A stretch of DNA of 64,000 nt, from the NCBI GenBank assembly GCA_963840245.1, contig CAWIYI010000048.1:13733-77732 (forward strand). The letters are read 5' to 3'. The DNA comes from Bog-473 sp963840245 (GTDB lineage Bacteria > Actinomycetota > Acidimicrobiia > Acidimicrobiales > RAAP-2). The notes beneath the pieces were generated by a model. That model made no database searches. It saw only the letters and a program-made list of their open reading frames with translations, and was not told where the DNA came from. The position numbers and the translations under genes are program-made. Within the stretch, counting starts at the first letter, position 1, and every line of letters begins with the position of its first letter. Positions 8,837-16,134 of the stretch are shown in pieces.

Positions 8837-10234
8837 GTGACCGACACCGCCCTCATTGACCCCGACGTGCTCGAACGCGTGCTGTCCACCGCCTTGGTCG
8901 GCGGCGGCGACATGGCGGAGGTGTTCGCCGAGGACGCCGCGACGGCCAGCGCCATGCTCGACGACCGCCGGGTCGAGGAGCTCTCCTCGGGTCGCTCACG
9001 CGGGGCGGGGATACGGGTGGTCGACGGGGAGACGACGGGATTCGCCCACACCGCGGACCTGAGCGAGTCCGGCCTGCTGGCCGCCGCCCGGGCCGCCGCC
9101 GCCGTGGCCCGCGAGGGCGGCAACGGGGTCCGCACCGTCGCCCTGGACCCGCTGACCGCCCACGGGCGTGGCGACCGCACCGCACCCGACTCGGTGGACA
9201 AGGCACACAAGCTCGAGCTGCTCACGCGGGCAGACGAGGTTGCCCGCGCTGCCGACGACGCCATCACCCAGGTGCAGGTCGGCTGTGGCGACAGCCGCCG
9301 CCGCGTCCTGATCGCCAACTCGGAGGGCCTGCTGGCCCAGGACGAGCAGATCCGCACGCGCTTCAACGTCGTGTGCGTGGCCAACGGTGACACCGGGATG
9401 CAGACGGGCTACGAGTCGTTGGCCCGCACGGAGGGCTACGAGATATTCGAGCGCCACCGCGTCGAGGACATCGCCGCGGTGGCCGCGGCGCGGGCGCTGA
9501 CGAAACTGTCGGCCCGTCCCGCTCCTTCGGGCGAGGTGCCGATCGTGCTGGCGGGCGGCAGCGGCGGCATCCTGTTCCACGAAGCCTGCGGGCACGGGCT
9601 CGAGGCCGACCACATCGTCAAGGATGCGTCGGTGTACACCGGACAGGTCGGAGAGTTGGTGGCCAGCCCGCTCGTGACGCTGGTCGACGACGGCACCGTG
9701 CTGGGGGAGTGGGGCAACTTCGCGGTCGACGACGAGGGGTGCCCGCCCGGTCGCAACGTGCTGATCGAGAACGGGGTCCTCACCGACTACATGTGGGACT
9801 GGCTGCGGGCGCGCAAGGAGGGACGCAAGTCGTCGGGTAACGGGCGCCGGCAGAGCTACCAACACCTGCCCATGGTGCGGATGACGAACACCTACCTGCT
9901 CGCGGGCATCGAGGATCCCGATGAGATCGTGGCCCAGACGCCTTCGGGCGTGTACGTGAAGAAGCTCGGCGGTGGACAGGTCAATACCGCGACGGGCGAC
10001 TTCGTCTTCGGCACCACCGAGGCCTACCTGATTGAGGGTGGTCGCATCACCGAGCCACTGCGCGATGCCAACCTGATCGGCAACGGCCCCGAGGTGCTGC
10101 GGCGCATCGACGCCGTGGCCACCGACTTCGACATGACGCCGGGAACCTGCGGCAAGGACGGGCAGAGCGTCCCGGTCGGGTGCGGGCAGGCCACGCTCCG
10201 TATCACCGGCGTCACGCTCGGAGGGACGGCGTGA
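8837..10234 (+). CDS. tldD: TldD family metalloprotease subunit
   Basis: Catalytic partner of the heterodimeric TldD/TldE zinc peptidase, which degrades unfolded peptides and matures some RiPPs (465 aa). The metal motif HEACGH is at 248-253 (H248, E249, H253), followed by GLEADHIVKD. The C-terminal GxCGKDGQSVPVG is also typical. The GTG start is the first one consistent with family alignment and is preceded by a leaderless-type -10 box. The tldE start overlaps its stop by 4 nt, so equimolar coupled translation is expected. No RiPP precursor or modification gene was seen beside it, so a general proteolytic role is the default. Confidence 0.94.
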   Translation: MTDTALIDPDVLERVLSTALVGGGDMAEVFAEDAATASAMLDDRRVEELSSGRSRGAGIRVVDGETTGFAHTADLSESGLLAAARAAAAVAREGGNGVRTVALDPLTAHGRGDRTAPDSVDKAHKLELLTRADEVARAADDAITQVQVGCGDSRRRVLIANSEGLLAQDEQIRTRFNVVCVANGDTGMQTGYESLARTEGYEIFERHRVEDIAAVAAARALTKLSARPAPSGEVPIVLAGGSGGILFHEACGHGLEADHIVKDASVYTGQVGELVASPLVTLVDDGTVLGEWGNFAVDDEGCPPGRNVLIENGVLTDYMWDWLRARKEGRKSSGNGRRQSYQHLPMVRMTNTYLLAGIEDPDEIVAQTPSGVYVKKLGGGQVNTATGDFVFGTTEAYLIEGGRITEPLRDANLIGNGPEVLRRIDAVATDFDMTPGTCGKDGQSVPVGCGQATLRITGVTLGGTA

Positions 10235-11595
10235 CCGACGAGCTCCTCGATCTGGCACAGTCCGTCGTCGCCCGCGCGCTCCCCGGCGAGGGCATGGAGG
10301 TCTACGTGACGCGGGGCACCGACACCGAGGTGCGGGCGTACGAGGGTGAGGTGGAGTCGCTGACCTCGGCCGATTCCTCCGGCGTGGGGATCCGCCTCCT
10401 GCTCGAGGGGCCCGACGGCACGGGCAGCCAGGTGGGATTCGCCTGGGCCGGCTCGCTCGACCCGGCGGTCATCGCGGCCACCCTCGCCGACGCCCGCGAC
10501 AACGCCCGCTTCGCCACACCGGACCCCGACGTCGTCCTGGCGGCGCCCGACGGCGTGGAGGCCGTGGAGCTCGACCTGTGGGACGACGGGGTGAGCGAGA
10601 CGCCGATGGAGAAGAAGGTCGCCTTGGCGATCGAGCTGGAGCGGGCGACCCGTGCCGCCGACCCGAAGATCCGCCAGGTTTCCTCGGCCGACTACTCCGA
10701 CAGCCGGGTGGAGGTGGCGCTCGCCTCGACCACCGGCATCTCGTCGTCACGGCGGCGCACGAACGCCTTCCTCTCGGTCGACGCCATCGCCGGCGAGGGT
10801 GCCGAGACGCAGACCGGCACCGGCTTCAGCATCGGTCGCGGGCCGGGCGAGCTGGTGCCGGACGAGGCGATGGACGACGCCGTCCTCCGGGCCACGCGGA
10901 TGCTCGGGGCGCAGAAGGTGCGCTCGGCGCACTGCACCGTCGTCTTCGACCCGCGGGTGGTGTCCACGTTGTTGGCGGTGATGGCGTCCGCCCTCTCCGG
11001 TGAAGCCGTCGTCAAGGGCCGCTCCTTCTTCGCCGGCCGCATCGGCGAGACGATCGCCACGGGCGGGGTCACATTGGTGGACGACCCGACCGACCCGCGG
11101 GCCTACGGCGCCTCGTCCCACGACGGTGAGGGGCTGGCCTGCCGGCGCAACGTCCTCATCGCCGATGGCGTGTTGGGAATGTTCGTGTACGACACGGTCT
11201 CGGCCCGGCGGGCGGGGGCGGTGTCGACCGGGTCGGCCGTGCGCGGCGGCTTCGCCGGCACGCCGGGGGCGGGTTGCCGCGCGCTCGTGCTGTCCCCGGG
11301 GGGCAAGGGTCCCGAGGAGATCCTCGCCGCCGTGGGCGACGGCCTCTACGTGCAGTCGGTGTCGGGCATCCACTCGGGGGTCAACACCGTCAGCGGCGAC
11401 TTCTCCGTCGGGGCGGAGGGGCTGATGATCGAGGGTGGCGCGTTGGCCGGCCCGGTACGGGAGGTCACCGTCGCCTCCACTCTGCAGCGCATGTTGCAGT
11501 CGGTGGTCGAGATCGGCGGCGACCTGCGCTGGCTGCCCGGCGTGGCCGCAGGCCAGACCCTGGCCATCGCCGACATGGCACTCAGCGGCGATTGA
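10231..11595 (+). CDS. tldE: TldE/PmbA family protein (TldD partner)
   Basis: Non-catalytic subunit of the TldD/TldE protease (454 aa). It shares the family fold but lacks the HExxxH motif, as expected. Typical TldE segments are VRAYEGEVESL near the N-terminus, RRNVLIADGVL in the middle and SGDFSVGAEGLMIEGG near the C-terminus. The GTG start overlaps the tldD stop (GTGA). The stop lies 4 nt from the convergent FmdB-like gene, so the pair ends the rightward operon. Confidence 0.94.
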   Translation: MTDELLDLAQSVVARALPGEGMEVYVTRGTDTEVRAYEGEVESLTSADSSGVGIRLLLEGPDGTGSQVGFAWAGSLDPAVIAATLADARDNARFATPDPDVVLAAPDGVEAVELDLWDDGVSETPMEKKVALAIELERATRAADPKIRQVSSADYSDSRVEVALASTTGISSSRRRTNAFLSVDAIAGEGAETQTGTGFSIGRGPGELVPDEAMDDAVLRATRMLGAQKVRSAHCTVVFDPRVVSTLLAVMASALSGEAVVKGRSFFAGRIGETIATGGVTLVDDPTDPRAYGASSHDGEGLACRRNVLIADGVLGMFVYDTVSARRAGAVSTGSAVRGGFAGTPGAGCRALVLSPGGKGPEEILAAVGDGLYVQSVSGIHSGVNTVSGDFSVGAEGLMIEGGALAGPVREVTVASTLQRMLQSVVEIGGDLRWLPGVAAGQTLAIADMALSGD

Positions 11596-11599
11596 GCTC

Positions 11600-12016
11600 T
11601 CAGCCGGCCGTGCTCGAGGCCGGCGTGGTGTCCTTCCTCGAGCCGCCCTTGTCGGAGCCGCTCTTGTCGGAGCCGCCCTTGTCGGAGCCGCCCTTGTCGG
11701 AGCCGCCCTTGTCGGAGCCGCTCTTGTCGGAGCTGCTCTTGTCGGACGTCGGCTCCTTCTTGGAAGTTGACTCGGTGGCCGCCGTCTCGCTGCTCGAGCC
11801 GTCTGCACCATTCTTCCCGGAGCCGTTGCTCCCCGACGCCGCCCGCGAGTCGGTCTTGTAGAAACCGCTGCCCTTGAGCACGATGCCGACGGCGCCGTAG
11901 ACCTTGCGCAGCGGGCTGCCGCACTCGGGGCACTCCGTCAGCGGGTCGTCCGTGAAGCTCTGGACGGCTTCGAGGCGGTGCCCGCAGGCCGTGCAGGCGT
12001 ATTCGTAGGTAGGCAA
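11600..12016 (-). CDS. FmdB-family zinc-ribbon protein with SDKGG repeat tail
   Basis: The N-terminal ~55 residues are the FmdB zinc ribbon, with C8-x2-C11 (YACTACG) and C29-x2-C32 (ECPECG). It is followed by a low-complexity Ser/Gly/Asp/Lys tail containing about six SDKGG or SDKSG pentapeptides encoded by a 15-bp tandem repeat. The start is a TTG. Read from there, the protein begins with the canonical PTYEYAC, and a strong GGAGG lies 6 nt upstream. Longer in-frame starts would skip this site. FmdB proteins are small putative regulators of unknown mechanism; the tail is charged and probably disordered. The protein is 138 aa. Confidence 0.86.
   Translation of the reverse strand: MPTYEYACTACGHRLEAVQSFTDDPLTECPECGSPLRKVYGAVGIVLKGSGFYKTDSRAASGSNGSGKNGADGSSSETAATESTSKKEPTSDKSSSDKSGSDKGGSDKGGSDKGGSDKSGSDKGGSRKDTTPASSTAG
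11641..11745. repeat. 15-bp tandem repeat, 7 units, inside the FmdB-like gene
   Basis: Seven consecutive 15-nt units of the form AGCCGCCCTTGTCGG, with C/T variation at two positions, code on the minus strand for the SDKGG/SDKSG pentapeptides. Because the unit is a multiple of 3, copy-number change would alter the tail length without breaking the frame. Confidence 0.9.
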
Positions 12017-12117
12017 GGGACTCCTCCGGGGCCGTTGGTTGGCACTCACTGCCTGAGACTGCCAAGTCTATCCGCCGGAACGGGTCGGCGGCGTCGGACC
12101 CCGGCCGTTCCACGTCG

Positions 12118-12123
12118 TAGACT
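12118..12123 (+). promoter_or_regulatory. -10-like box TAGACT, leaderless promoter of moaC
   Basis: TAGACT ends 8 nt before the GTG of moaC with no Shine-Dalgarno sequence between, fitting the leaderless pattern of the window. Confidence 0.5.
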
Positions 12124-12131
12124 GCCACCTC

Positions 12132-12623
12132 GTGTCCGACCGCATGCTGGCCAACCTCGACCCGCTGGGCGGCGCCCGCATGGTCGACGTCACACCCCGT
12201 GAGCCCACGCACCGGCGGGCCCTGGCCCGCTGTCGGGTCTCGATGTTGCCCGAAACGACCACGAAGGTGGCCAACAACGCCATCACCAAGGGTGACGTGC
12301 TCGCGGCGGCCCGGATCGCCGGGATCCAGGCGGCCAAGCGCACGGCAGAGCTGATCCCGATGTGCCACCCGGTGCTGGTGGGCTCCATCGGGGTCAATTT
12401 CTCCATCGGGGACGACTTCGTGGAAGTGGAGGCCCAGGTGGAGACCGTCGACCGCACCGGGGTCGAGATGGAGGCGATGACAGCGTGCGCGGTCGCCGCC
12501 CTCACGGTCTACGACATGTGCAAGTCGTCGGACCGCACCATGATGGTGGAGCACCTGGCGCTGTGGGAGAAGTCGGGGGGCCGCTCCGGGCCCTGGCGCC
12601 GGTCCTCGGTCAATCACCTCTAG
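12132..12623 (+). CDS. moaC: cyclic pyranopterin monophosphate synthase MoaC
   Basis: Molybdenum cofactor biosynthesis enzyme that turns the MoaA product into cyclic pyranopterin monophosphate (163 aa). The active-site segments AELIPMCHP (72-80) and YDMCK with D128 and K131 match the E. coli numbering. The start GTG follows a TAGACT box and gives the usual SDRMLANLDPLG-like N-terminus. A short basic C-terminal tail follows the conserved KSGG. No other moa gene is adjacent, so the cofactor genes are scattered in this genome. Confidence 0.95.
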   Translation: MSDRMLANLDPLGGARMVDVTPREPTHRRALARCRVSMLPETTTKVANNAITKGDVLAAARIAGIQAAKRTAELIPMCHPVLVGSIGVNFSIGDDFVEVEAQVETVDRTGVEMEAMTACAVAALTVYDMCKSSDRTMMVEHLALWEKSGGRSGPWRRSSVNHL

Positions 12624-12712
12624 TTCGGCCCGTCCCCATCCGCCCCGTTCGTTCCACCCCTACGGCTCGACGCTCGCGAGCTGCGCCGGCCGGCCCGCCC
12701 GGCACCCTGGTC

Positions 12713-12718
12713 TACATT
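12713..12718 (+). promoter_or_regulatory. -10-like box TACATT, leaderless promoter of carboxyltransferase gene
   Basis: TACATT ends 8 nt upstream of the GTG at 12727. No ribosome-binding site is present in the gap. Confidence 0.5.
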
Positions 12719-12726
12719 CGGTCCCG

Positions 12727-14073
12727 GTGACCCGCGTGGAGGAGGCGCCCGCCGTCGGCAAGGGGATCGTCGGCGCCGTCACGTCGGAGGTCGGGCGGAT
12801 CGGCGGCCGCAATGCGGTCATTGCGCGTTCCCTCGGGACCATGCGTCGGGGCGCCATCACCCACGCGGACGGGGTGCGGTTGGCCGAGGCGGCCGACCAG
12901 GCCGTTGCGCTCGGCATCCCCCTCGTCTTCTTCGTGGCCTCGAGCGGCGCCGACGTCCTCGACGGTGTGGCCGCGCTCCACGGGTGGGGCCGCGCCGCCG
13001 CCGCCATCGCGCGCTGCAGCGGGCAGGTCCCCGTCATCGCGGCGGCAACCGGCCCGGTGGTCTCTGGCCCCGCGCTGCTCCTGGGCCTCTCGGACCTGGT
13101 CGTGATGAGCTCCGAGGCGGTGGCCTTCGTTTCGGGCCCGCAGATGGTGACGGAGTTCACCGGGATTGAGATCGGGATCGGGGAATTGGGTGGCGCGGCA
13201 GTCCACGCCAGGGCGAGCGGACTGTGCGCGGTGCAGTCCGACGACGTCGATGGTGCCGTGGCCGAGCTCCTCGACTACCTGCCGTCCAATACCGACCAGG
13301 TCCCGCCGTTGGCCCCGGTCAGCGATTCGGTGCGCCGGCCCACGCCCGAGCTGCGTGAGGTGATCCCCGAGCGCAAGGCGGCCACCTACGACGCGCGGGA
13401 CGTGGTCCGGTCGTTGTGCGACGACGGCGAGTTCCGAGAGCTCTGGCCACGTTGGGCCGGGCAGCTGGTCACCGCCTTCGCGCGGCTGGGGGGGATGCCG
13501 GTCGGGTTCGTGGCCAACCAGCCCCGGATCCTGGCGGGCACCCTCGACATCGCGGCCTCGCAGAAGGGTGCACGCTTCGTCCGGCTCTGCGACGCCTTCA
13601 ACCTGCCCATCGTGAGCCTGGTCGACACACCGGGGTTCCTGCCGGGCAAGGATCTCGAGTGGCGCGGCATGATCCGCCACGGGGCCGAGCTGGCCTTCGC
13701 CTACGCGCAGGCGACGGTGCCCCGGTTGTGCCTCATCTTGCGCAAGGCGTTCGGCGGGGCGTACATCGTCATGGACTCCCGGGGCATCGGCAACGACGTC
13801 TGCCTGGCCTGGCCGGGGGCCGAGGTGGCCGTGATGGGGGCATCCGGCGCCGTCCAGATCCTCTACCGGGGCCTCGAGCCTGGGGAGCGGTCGGATCGGG
13901 AGCTGGCCTACGAGGGGTCCTACCTCAACCCGTGGCCGGCCGCGGAGCGCGGGCTGGTCGACCAGGTGATCGACCCGGCGGACAGCCGGATCGTGCTGTG
14001 CGGGGTCCTGCGCCAGCTCGCCACCAAGAGGGAGCTGGTCGTGGGCCGGAAGCACGATGCCGGTCCGCAATAG
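12727..14073 (+). CDS. acyl-CoA carboxylase carboxyltransferase (short PccB/AccD-like)
   Basis: Carboxyltransferase that moves CO2 from carboxybiotin to an acyl-CoA (448 aa, against roughly 510-550 for usual PccB/AccD5 proteins). Both crotonase-like halves are present. The first has GPVVSGPALLLGLSDLVVM, SGPQMVTEFTG, ELGGAAVHARASGLC and DYLPSN. The second has VDTPGFLPGKDLEWRGMI, RKAFGGAYIVMDSR and WPGAEVAVMGASGAVQ. The missing stretch is N-terminal, where the usual RLTARERI...L segment is absent and replaced by a short unrelated leader. It may be a divergent paralogue with its own acyl-CoA preference. No biotin carboxylase gene is nearby. Confidence 0.88.
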   Translation: MTRVEEAPAVGKGIVGAVTSEVGRIGGRNAVIARSLGTMRRGAITHADGVRLAEAADQAVALGIPLVFFVASSGADVLDGVAALHGWGRAAAAIARCSGQVPVIAAATGPVVSGPALLLGLSDLVVMSSEAVAFVSGPQMVTEFTGIEIGIGELGGAAVHARASGLCAVQSDDVDGAVAELLDYLPSNTDQVPPLAPVSDSVRRPTPELREVIPERKAATYDARDVVRSLCDDGEFRELWPRWAGQLVTAFARLGGMPVGFVANQPRILAGTLDIAASQKGARFVRLCDAFNLPIVSLVDTPGFLPGKDLEWRGMIRHGAELAFAYAQATVPRLCLILRKAFGGAYIVMDSRGIGNDVCLAWPGAEVAVMGASGAVQILYRGLEPGERSDRELAYEGSYLNPWPAAERGLVDQVIDPADSRIVLCGVLRQLATKRELVVGRKHDAGPQ

Positions 14074-14159
14074 GGGGTTCACCAGGGAAAACGTGGATTG
14101 TCATCATTCCGTAACGAGGCTGAGTTGCTTTCGACGCCGAACCCGGCAATGGATGGGGC

Positions 14160-14486
14160 ATGATCTGCGATGTGGTCCCCCTTAGAGACGACGCCCTGTT
14201 CGTCCTCGAGTCCTGCCACAGCACGTGGATCTTCGACACCGACCGGATGCGGTTCCGGCGCGTCCTGAAAGGCCTCGCGCTGGACGCCCGCGCCACCACC
14301 ACCGCGTGGCGGGCGTACTACGGGTTGGAGATGGATCCGATTTCGGAGTCGTTCGTCGTCCTGCTCAACCCGGAGGGCACCCGCCTGCTCCGGTCGTGGC
14401 GTCATGTGGAGCACTGCCCCCAGTGCGGAGGCAACCAGACCGCCGAGCTCTCCCTCGACGAACTGCGGAGCGCGTCCCTGGCCTGA
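14160..14486 (+). CDS. small conserved-looking protein of unknown function, CPQC motif
   Basis: 108-aa soluble protein that I do not recognise. It has a compact N-terminal region rich in Arg/Leu/Asp with aromatic residues, then one CPQCGG motif near residue 90 that could bind metal with another partner or act in redox chemistry. Codon use matches the neighbours. The ATG is preceded by a Gly-rich stretch without a strong ribosome-binding site. It stands alone between a carboxyltransferase gene and the convergent rRNA methyltransferase gene. Confidence 0.65.
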   Translation: MICDVVPLRDDALFVLESCHSTWIFDTDRMRFRRVLKGLALDARATTTAWRAYYGLEMDPISESFVVLLNPEGTRLLRSWRHVEHCPQCGGNQTAELSLDELRSASLA

Positions 14487-14543
14487 GCGCGCACCGGCGC
14501 TCAGAAGTGGAACACCGACGCGACGGCGAGCACTCGCCTTCCG

Positions 14544-15185
14544 CTACTTCCATTGGCCTCGCACGAACTCCGCATAGGCGTTGGCCATGTGCTCGGGCAG
14601 GAGCGGTGGCACCCGGCGGGTCACGCGGAGCACGGCGGCGTCGACGGACGGCACGGGCCGGAAGGAGTCGGCAGGGAACCGCCGTCCCATGGTGAAGGAC
14701 CACCACGGCGCCCATGTCGTGGACAGCAGCGTCGTCGGGGGCACCGCGGCCCGCTTGCGCGCCACCTCGCACTGGACGAGCAGATCGGCGCGCCGTAGGC
14801 CGCTGCCCGGGTCGTCGAGCAGGTGGCGGAGCAGGGATGTGGTGGCACCGAAGGGGATGGAGCCCATCGCCCGGAACGGACGGCTCGGCATCGGGTAGCG
14901 GAGCGCGTCGCAGCACACGACGGTGACGTGGGCCACGCCCTGCCGACGCAGGGTGTGACGCAACTGCTCCGCCCAGTGCGGGTCGCGTTCCAGCGCAATG
15001 ACGTCAACGCCGCGCCGGGCGAGCGCGAGGGTGCAGGCGCCGCGCCCGGCGCCGATCTCGACCACGAGATCACCCGCCTCGAACGCCGCGTCGGCGACGA
15101 GGACGTCGGCGAGGTCAGGCCGGAGGAAGTTCTGGCCGAGACGGCGCCGTCGCTCGTCCCGCGGTGTCCGCTTGCCCGCGGACAC
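14544..15185 (-). CDS. Erm-like 23S rRNA (adenine-N6)-methyltransferase, short C-terminus
   Basis: SAM-dependent rRNA adenine methyltransferase (213 aa). RRLGQNFL at 15-21 begins the fold, SAM motif I EIGAGRG is at 43-49, the acidic residue of motif III is in CCDAL (D93), and catalytic motif IV reads GSIPFG (108-113). These features favour Erm, whose motif IV is N-I-P-F/Y, over RsmA/KsgA with NLPY; the usual Asn is replaced by Ser here. The protein ends shortly after the Rossmann domain, ~30-40 residues shorter than ErmC-type enzymes and missing most of the helical C-terminal domain. Erm(37) of M. tuberculosis is also short. It may methylate A2058 and lower macrolide susceptibility, but activity is unproven. 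Confidence 0.8.
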   Translation of the reverse strand: MSAGKRTPRDERRRRLGQNFLRPDLADVLVADAAFEAGDLVVEIGAGRGACTLALARRGVDVIALERDPHWAEQLRHTLRRQGVAHVTVVCCDALRYPMPSRPFRAMGSIPFGATTSLLRHLLDDPGSGLRRADLLVQCEVARKRAAVPPTTLLSTTWAPWWSFTMGRRFPADSFRPVPSVDAAVLRVTRRVPPLLPEHMANAYAEFVRGQWK

Positions 15186-15247
15186 GGAGGACCGTGACCG
15201 TGCTCATGGAGACCATTCTGCACCAGGCCAGGAGCGGGGCGCCACGG

Positions 15248-16105
15248 TCATCCCGGCGGGGGGCCGGACGACCCCTGGCGTCGGTCGCGGCGCTCGGCGC
15301 GTTCGATCTCGCGTTCCACGTCGGACCACACCAGCGGATCGGGATCCTCGGACGCCTGGGCCCTCGTCATGATCACGAACGCCACGGTCCAGAGGACGGC
15401 GATGGTGCTCAGCTTGGCCAGGAACCCGGCTAGCTCCTGGTCGAGGAGGGGGGACAGGCCCGCCACTTTGCCCGGATGGGTGAAGGTGGGGTAGAGCGAG
15501 TGCCGGGCGAAGATCCAGACGATGGAGAGGAAGCTGGGCACGATCGACTGCACGATGAGATAGCCACCCCGTCCGAGCGCCGAGAGGCGCGGCGTCCCCG
15601 GCAGTTCGGTCAGGACCGGCGCCCACAGCACCAGCCCCGAGGCCAGCACCACGAGCTCGAGCACGACGCGGGCTGCATCCGACCGGGCGGCGAGGCTCAC
15701 GGCGCCCGTCGTCAAGGTGCCCACGGCCACCACGGTCACGATGGCCACGGCGGGCAGCGGGCGGACGACCACGCGCAGCACGGCGTCCACCGCGGGGGGC
15801 CGGGTCAGGCGGGCGATGATCGGGCGGGGCGTCCCCAGGACCAGGAGGGGCGGCACGGCGAGCGTCAGCAACAGCCGCTGAAGCACGAGCGCCAGGAGCA
15901 GCCAGTGGCTGGCCAGGTCGCCCAACGGCCAGGTCACGGCGGCGAGGAGGAGGACGGCGCCTCCGAGGAACAGGAGCCGCTGGCGCATCGTCGCGCCGTA
16001 CCCCTCCCGCCGGGTCGCCCCCAGATAGAGAGCCACGAGAGCAGGGATCGCGAGCAGCCAGAACAGATGGAGATGCCAGTCGAAGGGGCGGCCGGCGGCG
16101 ATCAC
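15248..16105 (-). CDS. CtaG-like cytochrome c oxidase assembly membrane protein
   Basis: Polytopic membrane protein of 285 aa with about seven hydrophobic segments, matching the caa3-type CtaG family (PF09678-like) associated with cytochrome oxidase assembly or copper handling. The N-terminal FDWHLHLFWLL, the LASHWLLLALVLQRLLLTL segment and the loop FARHSLYPTFTHPGK contain the conserved His positions of the family. A charged cytoplasmic tail follows the last helix. The GTG at 16105 lies 29 nt from the divergent pafBC start. No oxidase subunit gene is in the window. Confidence 0.87.
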   Translation of the reverse strand: MIAAGRPFDWHLHLFWLLAIPALVALYLGATRREGYGATMRQRLLFLGGAVLLLAAVTWPLGDLASHWLLLALVLQRLLLTLAVPPLLVLGTPRPIIARLTRPPAVDAVLRVVVRPLPAVAIVTVVAVGTLTTGAVSLAARSDAARVVLELVVLASGLVLWAPVLTELPGTPRLSALGRGGYLIVQSIVPSFLSIVWIFARHSLYPTFTHPGKVAGLSPLLDQELAGFLAKLSTIAVLWTVAFVIMTRAQASEDPDPLVWSDVEREIERAERRDRRQGSSGPPPG

Positions 16106-16121
16106 CCGGTGGCGCCCGCCG

Positions 16122-16127
16122 TAGGCT
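16122..16127 (+). promoter_or_regulatory. -10-like box TAGGCT, leaderless promoter of pafBC
   Basis: TAGGCT ends 7 nt before the ATG of the WYL regulator gene; the gap GTGGGCG-like sequence does not form a proper ribosome-binding site. Confidence 0.5.
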
Positions 16128-16134
16128 CTGGGCG

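Noticed and set aside
7203..8840. 545-aa rightward frame over the MFS and thioesterase genes
   Set aside because: It is antisense to two recognisable genes and is rich in Gly/Arg/Gln/His typical of shadow frames.
11600..12049. Start of the FmdB-like protein at 12049
   Set aside because: The TTG at 12016 has a strong ribosome-binding site and gives the canonical PTYEYAC N-terminus.
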